Assembly (NCBI GenBank): GCA_040437565.1 | Contig: JBDOQK010000002.1 | Span: forward strand, 930,001-994,000 | Length of the DNA stretch: 64,000 nt | Source of the DNA: Albugo candida | Lineage: Eukaryota > Oomycota > Peronosporomycetes > Albuginales | Direction: 5' to 3' | Shown: piece by piece, positions 11,655 through 23,016 of the stretch | Layout: each line of letters starts with the position of its first letter | Numbering within the stretch: position 1 is the first letter of the stretch | Program-made: the position numbers and the translations under genes | The notes under the pieces: model-generated | The model's database searches: none | What the model was told of the DNA's origin: nothing | The model's input: the letters and a program-made list of their open reading frames with translations, nothing else

Positions 11655-14166
11655 TTACAAAACACGTCGACTTGGATGGGGCGGAGGCTTTGCGTGCGTT
11701 GATGTGACTACATCGGGTTGGGTTGGAGCTGATCCGGTATCGCCAAAATGACTAGGTGTGAACGAATTTCGTGATCCGAGCAAGTCGGGTCCCGCAACGA
11801 TGTCCTGTCTGGTCAGTGTATTCCCATTTCGATGATTTCGCTGTTTTGCTTTTGCGCCTTCCTTCAACGTGCGAAACCATTTTTCATACTTGAGAAGCGT
11901 TTCGTCCTAAGAAATTCGATCAGTTGGGAACAATCCGTTTAAGAGAGTGTCCTTGTACCTTATTTTTGAGCATTTGCTTCAATTTTACCACTTCTTCGTT
12001 TGAGAATGTATCGTTTCGTGGTGGCGTTATTATGTTTGCCTTTTTGGGCGATACTTCTGTGCGATCGCGCTCTTTTTGCCTTCGCCACTCTTCTAAGGCT
12101 TTTTTTATCATGGAAAGCTGTGAAAGTTTGAGAGTAACACGAAAGAATGGCTATTGAGAATGTACTTCATACTTTGTGCCCGTATTCAGTTTTGAACTGC
12201 TCCATGGCATGCTGTGTTGATTTACACTCATCTTGCACAGTGCTTAGCGCTTCACATTTCTGATATGGGGGTCAGGAGCTTAGAAGGATGTAGCGTTGAA
12301 TGGCAATATGATACCGTCAATAGCTTTGCGTTTTCGCTGCTGAGCGATTTTATTGTGCTCAATAGTCGAAAGATCTCGTGCTTTTGTTGTGAGATGATCT
12401 CTTTCCATTCGACCGATTTTGAAGGAGTATTGGATGATTCGTCACCTGATGGGGATATAGTCGATGTGGTTGTTGCGCGCGTGCCAATACCGTCGGAGCT
12501 TTGAGGATGTTGGATCACTGGACGACCATTTTGATTCTCGATCAGCCTATTACCAGTAAATGCATATGTGCTGGAAGTCTGAATTTGACCGAGTTATACG
12601 AACCGCAAACGCTGATTCCTCATTCTCGAAGCCGCTGCAGCACGTAAGGTTAGCCCTCCGTCGATCATAGTTCCAGTGAGATTCATCATAGGAGCTCTAA
12701 ATGCAGTCTGTTTTCAACAAAGCCTGTTCATTCCTTCGAACGCACCTTACTTCGGAAGGCAGCAAACAAAACGAATCTCCTAGCGAGGATGATAGATGAC
12801 GAGAAGCAGCCAGCAAATGTGTCTTCCATCAACAATGAGAAAATCTCGCATCACTGAGTCTTTTCAATACAAAGTACTTGCCTTTTCCGCTCTCAGGGAG
12901 TTGGAGAGACCAATCGCGTTTAATTTAATCCACAACTCTTCGATTTCCATGGCTGCAAGATTGAGTTCATTTTCGGTTCTTACCGCATCTCCTTCCGGTA
13001 ATGCTGGGTTATCCTCAGAGACGTGATAATCAGCAATTTTAGTAGAATGCTGTTCAAAATCTGCCGATGTTTTGGTTTCATCATTACTGTGGCTCAATGT
13101 CACATGTAATCCATGCAATTGCTTCGATTCAGTTGGAGCTTGCGTTTCTCCAAAAAGTGTGCGAATTTGGTCTGCTCTCTGTGAATAGTTTCTAGCAAGA
13201 AGATGAAGCGCTTTTATCGTTTTTATATCTGTGATACTCTGAGCGGATTCTTCAAATCGCTGTGCGGCCAATCGAGCTTCCTGCTCAGCGGCTAAAAGCT
13301 ACAAATGAAGGCAATGAATCGTTAGTCCGGGATCATGTTAGCGAATGAAGTGAACTTGAAAGTACTACATTTTGATTTTGTAGCATCTCGTCAACGCGAA
13401 CCGCATGAAAGTGCGCTTGCACAGCCGGTGAAGATGCGTCATACTCTTCTTGTTCAATTTGACCCAAGCGCATGAGCTAGAGCCTAAATGTAATTGTGCC
13501 ACTTAAAGCAGACTGTTTGTGCAAGCAAGCATAAAACTTGAGAACTATATTGGAAAATAATGATATGGCGACAAATACGTCTAGCTCTTGACAAACGATC
13601 CAGTTGCGTCCAAAGAATTTGTTTCTCGTAGTCGCAAGTTCTGACCTTCTCCTATGTTGCTTTAATTCTAGGAAGGAGTCATAATCGTTAGCATCCGCTG
13701 AATGGTTTGACTCCTCCACCGTTATTACACGCCGTCAATGCCTGAAGCCTTGTTCTCATATCATCCACCTCAATTTCCGTACCGTTTTAGTCAAGCGCTT
13801 TACTTGTCATGATATTCCTTGAAACCTTTACAGCGGTATCCAACTCTATTGTGTAGGATTTCGGAAGCGGTTGATCTCCAAGCACTCGTGTGCAACTTTC
13901 TTCCATGATCAATCGATAGCTCTCCTCCAATCCGATTACATGCTGGGTTGCAGTGTCGGCGATAATCCTTCATTCCTCTATTGATCCAACCATTTGTTTC
14001 GTTGATCTCAAGCCCTGTCTTCCAGCGAGTACCACTCCTGCATTTCTTCGATTCGGCTGTTAGATCTTATCGATATGGCTCGGTCGAATGTAGATGTGTT
14101 TTTATTTGTTGGTGATGCGGCTTTTAGTAGCTGTCGAAGTGCGTATCCGCCTACACGGCGTTTCAT
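11655..14166 (-). CDS. Coiled-coil protein, 12 exons, 605 residues, function unknown
   Basis: Hand-built exons: 14033-14166, 13826-13967, 13731-13768, 13579-13651, 13369-13476, 12882-13298, 12751-12822, 12604-12707, 12315-12546, 12173-12259, 11959-12117, 11655-11906; the sum is 1818 nt. The start is the ATG of MKRRVGGYALRQ, with an in-frame TAA upstream. The middle (HAVRVDEMLQNQNLLAAEQ, then SITDIKTIKALHLLARNYSQR) is helical and recalls MIT/NRBF2-type helices. A second coiled coil (EIFRLLSTIKSLSSENAKLL) and a charged C-terminal region follow, so an Atg38/NRBF2-like role is possible but weak. The intron at 12823-12881 is GC...AG (GCAAGT donor). The first exons are the least certain. The gene lies head to head with an IQ-motif gene. 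Confidence 0.62.
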
Positions 14167-14240
14167 GGCTGTGCTGATACGCTTCGTGTCTTAATTACGT
14201 TAGATTCAACACAAGCCGGGAACTACAGCACTGTTCCTAG

Positions 14241-15096
14241 CAACAATTGGCGACATCGATTACGGAATCAGGTCGTGTATTCCGTCTGTTCCGAACTTTC
14301 AAAATCAGAATATGCTTTGCACCCATCGAAACCTCTATCGCTGCTGATCGTTCGATGAATATTGCAACGATTCCTGCAGCAATTCAGAGGCACTACATCT
14401 CGAGAAACGAATTATGCATTGCATTCAAATTGGAGCTGCAAAATGATAGACTCACTTCAACTGCCATTCATTCCGTCGAATCATAATCACTGCTAATTTC
14501 GACATTCCTGCNNNNNNNNNNNNNNNNNNNNNNNNNNNNNNNNNNNNNNNNNNNNNNNNNNNNNNNNNNNNNNNNNNNNNNNNNNNNNNNNNNNNNNNNN
14601 NNNNNNNNNNNAGCAATTCAGAGGCACTACATCTCGAGAAACGAATTATGCATTGCATTCAAATTGGAGCTGCAAAACCATAGACTCACTTCAACTGCCA
14701 TTCATTCCGTCGAATCATAATCACTGCTAATTTCGACATTCCTGCCTTTTGATTATTAGGCAAGTCGGAATGATGAGACTCAGTCGCGATTCATGCTTCC
14801 ATGCTATACGCCAATTGTCACTGGAGCTTCAGAAATTCAGCAGCTGAACCGCGTGATTTGGCTTCTCCATTTGCTTGACATCTCACAATCGGAGTTTGGT
14901 CGCAAGTCTATAGTGTCACTGATGCACGCATACCGCGGCCTTACAAAAGCAGATCGTGCTGCGTATAAAACTGACAGGTAGATAGTATCCCACTAAGCCA
15001 GTGTCTGTCGTGTTTCGATTATGAGCGTTCCATAAGAACAGGTTCATCGAATGGATCGATGACATTGTTTCCGCATCGATTTCAAGCCTAAAATAG
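14241..15096 (+). CDS. IQ-motif protein, 5' end unresolved
   Basis: Three exons are supported: 14241-14474 (its 3' part is repeated at 14612-14708 beyond the gap), 14760-14977 and 15042-15096, with introns of 51 and 64 bp. They encode at least 168 residues ending ISSLK-stop. The first exon follows a CCTAG acceptor, so an exon lies upstream; ATGGCTGTGCTGATACGC at 14165 could supply it, but that ATG overlaps the divergent gene's ATG in the same four bases, which makes me doubt it. AAIQRHYISRN is an IQ-like calmodulin or centrin-binding motif. The rest is helical without a recognised domain. The CFAP53-like gene starts 46 bp downstream on the same strand, so a ciliary or cytoskeletal role is a guess from context only. 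Confidence 0.6.
14512..14611. other. Assembly gap (100 N) with 134-bp near-identical overlap
   Basis: 14378-14511 recurs at 14612-14745 with two adjacent differences (TG versus CC), which change Asp to His in the IQ protein. This is the only overlap in the window where I found mismatches, so it may reflect two alleles or low-quality contig ends. Confidence 0.93.
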
Positions 15097-15141
15097 CATC
15101 CTGCACCGGTCGACCTACGAACTGGGCATTCTTCCATAACA

Positions 15142-16905
15142 ATGAATTTTAATCACTGGAGGGATGCAACTCGTGGAGTTGGTGATGCTTTAATCATAAA
15201 GCGACGACAACGAGAAAACAATGTGGCAAAATTAGTTCACGCGATAAGCGATTCCAATAATCAGTGTCATCGTGCAAACTGGGAGCAGAACGTTCAATCT
15301 AAAGATCGTGCTGCAAAGATCCACCAGACATATTCGAAATTAAAAAACCAACAAGAATCTCAACTTCATGCCCGTCGCATTCGGTTGACATTACTTATTG
15401 ATATTCTTCAAGCTACAGGCTTGACTAATGAAATGCGTCTTTCAGACTTGCTGAGCTATACAATCGCGAATTGGAGGAATGGACAGAAGCTTGTGCTGCT
15501 AGCATTGAGACCCCGGAAGATCGAAAGCAAAAGTTCGTCTGATTCTTAGTTGATTGACTCGGAGATTTCTTATGCATCTGATGGTTTCAAGGATGATTCA
15601 GCGCGCCAAGGAACTCAAAACTCGACGTGAACGCGAAAGAAGAGAGCTTGCCGAACAGAAACGTTTGCAGCAGTATAGGTACTATGTTGCTCCGAGTAAG
15701 TGTTGACCACGGAATATTATGACTTATGAAGCTTCGCAGAGAATCAAGTGATGATTTACGAGTGAGAGACTCTCGGAAATTACAAGTATTGACCTTGGAG
15801 GAACGTTCACAGCAGCTGATAGAGCGCGAGCGCATTCTTGACGACGAGGTTAGTCAAGCTGTCCATTAGAGGAAAGTGATTGATTTTATTTTCACTTTAG
15901 CACAAATATGAAGAAGAAATGGCACGTCTGTGGGAGCGCGATCGATTACTGAAGGAAGAACGAGAGCGAGTTGATCATGATAATGTTGTCAAGTCTAATG
16001 AACAAGTCCGAAACATATTAGACCTGCAGGTCGATCTAGTGAGAAAGCGGCGAGAGGAGGAGAAAAAGCTTCGAGATCTGGAGGATTCTTCGTTATTGAA
16101 AGAATGGAGCGAACAAAAGCGAGCACAAGACGCGTTAGAGAATGCAAAACGGGCCAGGGAATTACAGGTAGTAATCAAATTGCATCCAGTCAGTTTGCAG
16201 GCTCACAAGATTTTGTTTTAGCGTGCTTTGGACGTGAAGAAATTCAATGTCGAGCGAGCCGAAAATGCTCAAAGAGAAACTGAAAACGAGAGACAGTATG
16301 ACTTACGTCTTCTGGAGCAAGCTTTAACAAAAGAGACCGAAGATCGACGTATCGAGCAAGATACGCAAAGAAAGTATAAGGAGGAGCAGCTTTCGTATCA
16401 GCGGATGCTGAAGAAGCAAATGGAGCTGGAGGCGGAAGATGTGTCTGAAGCTGATAAACTTCGGAAAGAGCTGGAGGATCAAGTGTGGAAGCGACAGGAT
16501 GATCATCATATGGCTGAGGAAGCAGCGCGTCAGGAGCTGCTTCGGGAAGTTCTGAACACAAGGAAGAAACAGGTCGCATCCAAGCAGTTTCAGAAACAAC
16601 AGGCGAAAGAAGCTGAGATGAAACACATGGAGCAAATAAAACTGGAAGGAGAAGAAGCATTACAAAAAGAATTACGAGAGCAAGAGGAGAAACGACGAGA
16701 GCAGAAAAAGACACAAATGGATGTGTTATATCAACAGAAAGAGAAGAAAATGGAAGAGCAATTGAAAAAGCAAAATGAGTACTTACAGCTGACAAGAATG
16801 CAATTTGCAGAAAAGAAACACAAAGAAACAGTTGCCAAATTAGCGGAACAAGCTCCACGGACAAATTTTAGAAGAAAAACATCGCAATGGTATTTCGATA
16901 GCTAA
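15142..16905 (+). CDS. CFAP53: CFAP53-like TPH-domain flagellar protein, 6 exons
   Basis: Exons 15142-15383, 15446-15532, 15592-15678, 15740-15848, 15901-16167, 16222-16905; introns 52-62 bp; 1476 nt, 491 residues, close to animal CFAP53 (about 514). Nearly the whole protein is a Glu/Arg/Lys/Gln-rich single helix. The stretch RLAELYNRELEEWTEA, assembled across the first two exons, followed by TPEDRKQKMIQRAKEL, matches the start of the trichohyalin/plectin-homology domain shared by CFAP53, CFAP45 and MNS1. Proteins of this type bind inside or around axonemal doublet microtubules. The assignment to CFAP53 rather than another TPH member rests on length and the N-terminal pattern, so it is tentative. 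A 206-residue open frame antisense to the last exon is a codon-composition shadow. Confidence 0.8.
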
Positions 16906-17014
16906 AAGACGGCTTCAGTGAGAGTACGAGCCCAATTGGTATATATACAAAGCTCTTTCACGTCATAATTTATTATCGATGTAAACGGAGTCTTCTAATG
17001 GGACCGATTGTTCT

Positions 17015-19291
17015 CTATCTGTCTACAGGATTCGCTTGCATTCGCACTTGACACTGCGTTGAATATGCAGTTTTCAGCAGCTCTCGCATCGTTGACTGTG
17101 CCTCCAAAAGGTTCATCTCAGGCGGATCTGAGAGTTGAATATCGGTTGATCCAGCTGCATCAGCTGGGGCCATAGTTCCGTGATGAAGAGTGTTTTGCTC
17201 AATACCCCGTATTGTCACGTCCGCCAAGCTCTTGAGAAAAAAGTATTTGTCTCCGGATAAGCATTCCCGTGGAAACTCATCCGCAATACTCAAACATCCA
17301 ACGACGAACCCGTCCGAAGTGATCAGTGGGAAACCAGCATAAAACCGTATCTGTCCGCTTTTCACAAGCGGATTCTTTGCAAATCGAACGTCTTCATTTG
17401 TGTCCAGCACGATCATAGGCTCATCGGACATGATCGTGTGCGAGTCAAAAAGGACATTTCGAGGTACTTCGGACTTTTCGATTCCCACTTTTGCCATAAG
17501 AAACCCAGTTCTGTCCCCAATTAGGCAAATTGCGGCTACTTGACACGATGTTTCTGCCACTGCGTATTCACACATTTCGTGAAAGTGATGACCTGGATCA
17601 CCCAAGTAGAGTTGCCGTACTTTCGTGAGACGATCTGCCTCATTTTTTGGTATGGGTGCCTTAGGCCACTCCTGCCGGCTGGTATAGCTCAGTGCGTAGG
17701 TGAAGCGTGTGTTTTCTCGAACTGTTGAGGCAAGTTCTACAGCAATCATTTCATCGTCTGTCAGGCTGAGTGTGCTGTCAATGGAACTGTATCCCGTGTC
17801 AGTGCCCATAGAAGTCAACGACCCTGGCCAGTCCTTTGTAGCGCGTTTTAATTTATATTGATCGTAGTATGTAAATGACCCGCCATTTCCCTCTGATTGT
17901 GAGACTGCGTTCTTGTTCTGTACAGAGAGCATCGCCATTTCCCTTTCTATCGTCGGCGTGTCGGCACTACGTGAAATTTCTCTACGTCGAACTGGCGCAT
18001 CTGGAACATGCTCTCTGGATGATCTTGACCTCGTTCTTTGACTTGGAATCTTTCCATTATGGCGCTCATCAGGTACGCCTCCTCTATCATTTTCAATCTT
18101 GTCATAATATTTCTTCTTCGAAACCTCATCAGAGCCCGAGCGCACATCACCAATCCCTGTAAAAGACAAAGATGACGAGACACTGCTTGACATACTCACT
18201 TTTTGATGTTCATAATATGACGGATCTCCATAGTTTGGGACTATTGCTGAACCATTTCTATAGCAATTGGCACATATTCGAAGCTCTTTATTCATTCCTC
18301 CTTGTTTCAAATTTTTCAGCTCGGAACATCTACTACAGACGACATCTCCACAAATTCGACAATGATGCTTTCTTCGGATCATAGAAAAAGGCTTCTGACA
18401 TTTACAACATGCAAATCCATCTTTGAATTGCTTCTTAGATAATATCGTTTGACTCACAAGTGCCCGGGCAATCAATGTGTTGGATATTTCCGTCACACAA
18501 GATACCATCTTTGTCATCCAGGATCGCGTAAGGGTGGAAACTGTCGCTCTTCCCGGATGTCCCTCTGATATATATAGCGAAATTCTTAGCGATTTTTCTT
18601 CGTTTAATTCTTCAGCAACAATTCCACATCTTCGCATCCGAAGTCGAACGACATTCTGTGAAGCTGGCAAAGGTGCACACCCATCAAGTTGTATAGATTC
18701 CCATACTGACGCCCCAACATATAAACCCGTTCTGCTCGCTGATTCACACTCGTCCATTTTTTCCATAACATCTCCATATCTCAGAAACAAGTAGTCACGA
18801 TGCGGTAAATTAGGTTTTGCTGACTGGAGAGCCATCCAATTCACTGTCATACTCTCATTGACTCTCGAAGGATCTTCCTTTGCTCTATATAGAACGACGC
18901 CATCAAGAAATAAAGTTCCAAATATCTTCCCCATTACATCACGCATCCTATCTGAGTCCTCCATTCGAAGCATCTGCATCACTTGAACCAGTGGAGCGTT
19001 CACAGTGGTGACACCTTTTATCGTGTACACTTCGTTGCAACACGCTTCGTAAATCTGTAGATTTTTTTTGTCTTTGATCAATGTCATTTCAGCATACCCT
19101 GCCAATGCATCCAAACGCGATTGACCCAAATAGCGCAACTCACGCTCAACTTCTTTGGAGATAGAAGGACGATAAGTCTTCTCAACAATGGGAAACATAG
19201 AGTATGAAGTCGAAAGACTCACAACGCTGCCCGAGTTGGACGCATCGATGCGATCGGTGCTGAACGAACTATCGAAACTTCCCGAGTTCAT
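17015..19291 (-). CDS. START-FYVE-GAF domain protein 1
   Basis: Intronless, 758 residues from an ATG. The N-terminal 260 residues match the START-like lipid-binding domain that precedes FYVE in oomycete proteins (VNWMALQSAKPNLPHRDYLF is characteristic). A FYVE zinc finger follows at about residues 300-345: CCKCQKPFSMIRRKHHCRIC, then GDVVCSRCS and RICANC. It has the RRKHHCR signature that binds phosphatidylinositol 3-phosphate and so directs proteins to endosomes. After a Ser-rich linker, a GAF-type domain starts near residue 590 (CQVAAICLIGDRTGFLMAKVG). It is related to the protein at 28823-30715. No catalytic domain is visible; a lipid- and small-molecule-sensing adaptor is the likely role. 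Confidence 0.9.
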   Translation of the reverse strand: MNSGSFDSSFSTDRIDASNSGSVVSLSTSYSMFPIVEKTYRPSISKEVERELRYLGQSRLDALAGYAEMTLIKDKKNLQIYEACCNEVYTIKGVTTVNAPLVQVMQMLRMEDSDRMRDVMGKIFGTLFLDGVVLYRAKEDPSRVNESMTVNWMALQSAKPNLPHRDYLFLRYGDVMEKMDECESASRTGLYVGASVWESIQLDGCAPLPASQNVVRLRMRRCGIVAEELNEEKSLRISLYISEGHPGRATVSTLTRSWMTKMVSCVTEISNTLIARALVSQTILSKKQFKDGFACCKCQKPFSMIRRKHHCRICGDVVCSRCSELKNLKQGGMNKELRICANCYRNGSAIVPNYGDPSYYEHQKVSMSSSVSSSLSFTGIGDVRSGSDEVSKKKYYDKIENDRGGVPDERHNGKIPSQRTRSRSSREHVPDAPVRRREISRSADTPTIEREMAMLSVQNKNAVSQSEGNGGSFTYYDQYKLKRATKDWPGSLTSMGTDTGYSSIDSTLSLTDDEMIAVELASTVRENTRFTYALSYTSRQEWPKAPIPKNEADRLTKVRQLYLGDPGHHFHEMCEYAVAETSCQVAAICLIGDRTGFLMAKVGIEKSEVPRNVLFDSHTIMSDEPMIVLDTNEDVRFAKNPLVKSGQIRFYAGFPLITSDGFVVGCLSIADEFPRECLSGDKYFFLKSLADVTIRGIEQNTLHHGTMAPADAAGSTDIQLSDPPEMNLLEAQSTMRELLKTAYSTQCQVRMQANPVDR

Positions 19292-20462
19292 GAAAGCAGC
19301 GCCAAGACGAAAATACAGTTCAATTGACGCGATACACGTAGTGTGTGGACTTCAGATGATCAATGCTGATGGCTAGGAAGAGATAACCCTGGAACCTGTG
19401 GTATTCTCTACCGCTTTTTTTCCACAATCGAGAATCTAACGCTAAAAATACGGATTGTTACATATAAAACGACGAATTACTACGTGCGATATAATACCTT
19501 GTTTTCAAAAATCTGCAGCTGTCCCGGATGTGGGTAGACGTCTATCTCGTCTTACCACAATATCAGTTTCCGATTTAGTTTGCACGCCGCGGAAATGACT
19601 CGAATATTGAGTCGGAACTACTGCGCTTCAAAAAGTTTATGTCTTGATTTTTTATGCAATAATGTAAAGGCGCAGAGGACCCAGCTGGCATCGAGTTGGA
19701 GCAGCTGATTGTACGAAGAGATTACAAACTGATACAATGAGATATCTTTGTTTATACGGGGATAGGGCATTATCATATGATTACTAGCAGCCAAATCAAT
19801 AGTATTTACACAGTACTATATTGTAGTCCAAGTTCTGTAAGCACTCTATATAAAATCAGTCTATCACTCTTTCTCGTTCATGTACCCATGCAGGTTACAC
19901 CGGTGGCCACACCTTTGAGAAAATACTCTAAATGACATGATTCTATAGGACCCTACTTCTCACTCCGATGACTAATCCGCACCTGTCTCATATAGAATTC
20001 GAATCAANNNNNNNNNNNNNNNNNNNNNNNNNNNNNNNNNNNNNNNNNNNNNNNNNNNNNNNNNNNNNNNNNNNNNNNNNNNNNNNNNNNNNNNNNNNNN
20101 NNNNNNNATCATATGATTACTAGCAGCCAAATCAATAGTATTTACACAGTACTATATTGTAGTCCAAGTTCTGTAAGCACTCTATATAAAATCAGTCTAT
20201 CACTCTTTCTCGTTCATGTACCCATGCAGGTTACACCGGTGGCCACACCTTTGAGAAAATACTCTAAATGACATGATTCTATAGGACCCTACTTCTCACT
20301 CCGATGACTAATCCGCACCTGTCTCATATAGAATTCGAATCAACGAATCAATGAATCTGTAACCGTGCGCAGATTGTATACAAATTTGAATGCGACTTCC
20401 TCCGCACAGTACACTTCAATAGTGTAGACACTGCGTCCTCTTTTTTATTCGTTATTTGCGTT
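19292..20462. other. Intergenic region with assembly gap, divergent promoters
   Basis: About 1.17 kb (fewer than 850 bp once the overlap and N run are removed) between divergent genes. AT-rich, with no supported gene and no tRNA-like fold noticed. Confidence 0.55.
20008..20107. other. Assembly gap (100 N) with 236-bp flanking overlap
   Basis: 19772-20007 recurs at 20108-20343. Intergenic, no coding effect. Confidence 0.95.
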
Positions 20463-21426
20463 ATGGAATGCGACAGCAGCAACGGAATAGATGCAACAAT
20501 TCAGCAGTTCCGTACACTAAAACTACAATCGGAAAGACAATGTGAACCGATACTGTCTCATCTTTCGATAACGAGTTGCAGTTGTACAGTTCCGTCTCCG
20601 TCTAGCAATGCAAAGTGTACCTCAGAGCAAGTGGAATCATATCGTCAATGCGCTCAACATTCGCAGGATGAGGGCGACGCAAGATGCAGACAGCACTTTG
20701 ATGCGATGCAGAAGGAAGTCGTGGCCTTACAAAATGCATTGATGCTTGAGAGACATCAGAATCGGGTGTTACGTGCGGCTGTATGTGAAAAAACAATGCT
20801 CGAAGAACAGATAAAAGAGCAGAATATTATGATTGCAAGCTTACAAGAGCAGGTTCGACAAGCTCGTTTATCGAGCTATCGTCTTCAATTGATGCTACAG
20901 CAATCTGAGCGAGGTTTTGCGCAAAATCAAGCGTTCCCACCACCACCTCCAGATATATTTTGAATGCAACTGTGAAACTGCTGTCATTACTACAATTCGT
21001 TTGTTTTTTAGGCTGATCACAGTCCGCATCAGTGACATCACAACACACTGCGGATAGAAAATTCAATTTTAAAGCGCAATTACTTCGAATGAGAAAAGTC
21101 CACGAACGGATGATTGTGCGCACAATGGATCAGTTGTATAGGCGGAGTCAGTTTTTATGCATCAATTGCTTTAACACTCTACAAATAAGAGATTTGTTAA
21201 AAAGCGGCGCAGGCTATTGAGCATCGATCATACTTTTTCTGAGCTTCGCTCTGAGCGACAAAGGTGGCTGCGGCAGTGTAGAATTCTTCGACGAAAGCGT
21301 TCATCTATGGAGCACAGTATACCATCACGTTATGCGACGCAATGTGAGCGCTGGATACATTTGCTTCAGCGATATCGAGCTAATGTCACATGTAAATATG
21401 TGACCGTCATTGCGAGGAAGACGTGA
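20463..21426 (+). CDS. Coiled-coil protein, exon structure partly unresolved
   Basis: The first exon is clear from ATG 20463: Cys- and Gln-rich, then a heptad-like helix (VALQNALMLERHQNRVLRAA, QIKEQNIMIASLQEQVRQ), and can run to a stop at 20963 after a short proline run (FPPPPPDIF). Downstream frames at about 21032-21135 (QLLRMRKVHERMIVRTMDQL) and 21190-21426 (FSELRSERQRWLRQCRILRR) look like further coding exons. A GTATAG...AAGAG intron joins those two in frame, but I found no convincing typical-length intron linking them to the first exon. Either one gene with a longer intron or two adjacent genes is possible. Family unknown. Confidence 0.45.
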
Positions 21427-22067
21427 AAGAAGTGGATGTACTTGTTCTTCCAGTTGGGCTAAGGATCGCTGCTCCTCTTCAGTGCAATAGTCGGTGCTTT
21501 CAACCGTGTCGGTTATGTGCGTCCTGGCAAATGAGCATTAGCTTCCTGTATTCTTATAGGATGCTAAGAGTGCTGTACGAGGCTGCTGCTTCACGTCCTG
21601 CACTTTTCCTTAAGGATAGATGCTTGGACCTTCCTGGTATTCTTCCATTTGGCAACCAACATCGTTTTGCGTTCTTTTGATTGGAACGCAAGAGTGTTTC
21701 TGGCCTAGTTATGACTTTGAAAAAGCAAGAAGTCAGATTGTATGATACGTGTACGTGTAGCGAGCAAATGCTGATGGTTTCGAGGGAGGAATTTCTCGTG
21801 GACGCATATCAAAGTTTTCATTAACGCGAAGCACGGTACGTTGTCAGGGTACATTTCTAGAGCAAAAGGTTGGGCAGCAACAAGAAGCTTGTAAGCTCAC
21901 TTTCTTATACTAAAGTCGTGACACTTATACATTTTGTGACATGGTTGTTGCGCTCAGTTGAGCAATTGACTGCATCAGTACCAAGCTTAGCGCGCGCTTG
22001 TCCAAAGGTACTCGTCCTTCCGCAACTATAAAAACACTTTGAAATATCGCTTTGATTAGTACTCTTG
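21427..22067. other. Region between coiled-coil gene and Psf3 copy, unresolved
   Basis: From 21793 on this is the overlap copy of the 3' flank of Psf3. Between 21330 and 21550 a minus-strand frame reads coiled-coil-like (EEEQRSLAQLEEQVHPLLSR), while the plus strand is also open over 21423-21680 and could join the upstream coiled-coil gene by a 61-bp GTAAAT...CCAG intron. The true coding strand cannot be settled from the sequence alone. Confidence 0.35.
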
Positions 22068-22641
22068 TCAATTTGCTCGTAAACGCTTTGAAACATGCGC
22101 CAATACTGGTGCCGCTGTGAGTAGCTCACTACCTCCACTTTTCCATCGAATCATATCTTTGAAATCGGCAGCACCGGCGATCACAATTTGCTTCTCATCA
22201 TGCGTGAGTTTTCGTGTGAATTCAGTCGAGTCTTCCCACATCGCGCTCATCGAGTGATACAAAATCTCACGATACCTTTCACCGCCAAAAGCGTATCTTA
22301 AGACTTCCTCAATGTTGGAGGTCTCGTCTGATTCTACGAGTGGTAACAACTCTTTGCCCACTTGATACATATAAAAGCAGTAATTGCTCAAAGTAACAGA
22401 AGAAGGACCGGCTTTCAGCATGCGACTGAATCGTTTCGTAAAATATTGCGGAATTCGGACATTTACATCATCACGACGTATTAGCGAAGTAGCCAACCAT
22501 AATGGTAAATCCACTTCGCTTCCTGCTTTGATATCATCTTCCAGTGAGCTAGGATCCAAATAGGCGCATTCCTGTGCATCTGTCAGAAACGTACAATTGA
22601 CGCGTTCTTCACCCGCAAGAATTTCGTGGATGTCATAATAA
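22068..22641 (-). CDS. PSF3: Psf3 (GINS complex), false second copy truncated at the gap
   Basis: Same sequence as the complete Psf3 gene at 23017-23598, with the first eight bases of the coding sequence cut off by the gap at 22642. It lies in the 849-bp block 21793-22641 that recurs at 22742-23590 next to a 100-N gap. I read it as the end of one contig overlapping the start of the next, not a second gene. Annotation pipelines would call two Psf3 genes here. Confidence 0.85.
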
Positions 22642-22741
22642 NNNNNNNNNNNNNNNNNNNNNNNNNNNNNNNNNNNNNNNNNNNNNNNNNNNNNNNNNNN
22701 NNNNNNNNNNNNNNNNNNNNNNNNNNNNNNNNNNNNNNNNN
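22642..22741. other. Assembly gap (100 N) with 849-bp flanking overlap
   Basis: 21793-22641 recurs, apparently exactly, at 22742-23590. The block holds almost all of Psf3 and its 3' flank. Confidence 0.95.
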
Positions 22742-23016
22742 TTCTCGTGGACGCATATCAAAGTTTTCATTAACGCGAAGCACGGTACGTTGTCAGGGTA
22801 CATTTCTAGAGCAAAAGGTTGGGCAGCAACAAGAAGCTTGTAAGCTCACTTTCTTATACTAAAGTCGTGACACTTATACATTTTGTGACATGGTTGTTGC
22901 GCTCAGTTGAGCAATTGACTGCATCAGTACCAAGCTTAGCGCGCGCTTGTCCAAAGGTACTCGTCCTTCCGCAACTATAAAAACACTTTGAAATATCGCT
23001 TTGATTAGTACTCTTG

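Noticed and set aside
16244-16864. 206-codon minus-strand frame opposite the CFAP53-like last exon
   Set aside because: Leu/Ser/Pro-rich mirror of a Glu/Lys/Gln-rich helix on the other strand, a known codon shadow.
17670-17710. Short tRNA-like stretch (GGTATAGCTCAGTGCGTAGG)
   Set aside because: Resembles a D-arm only. It lies within conserved START-FYVE-GAF coding sequence and no acceptor or T-arm follows.
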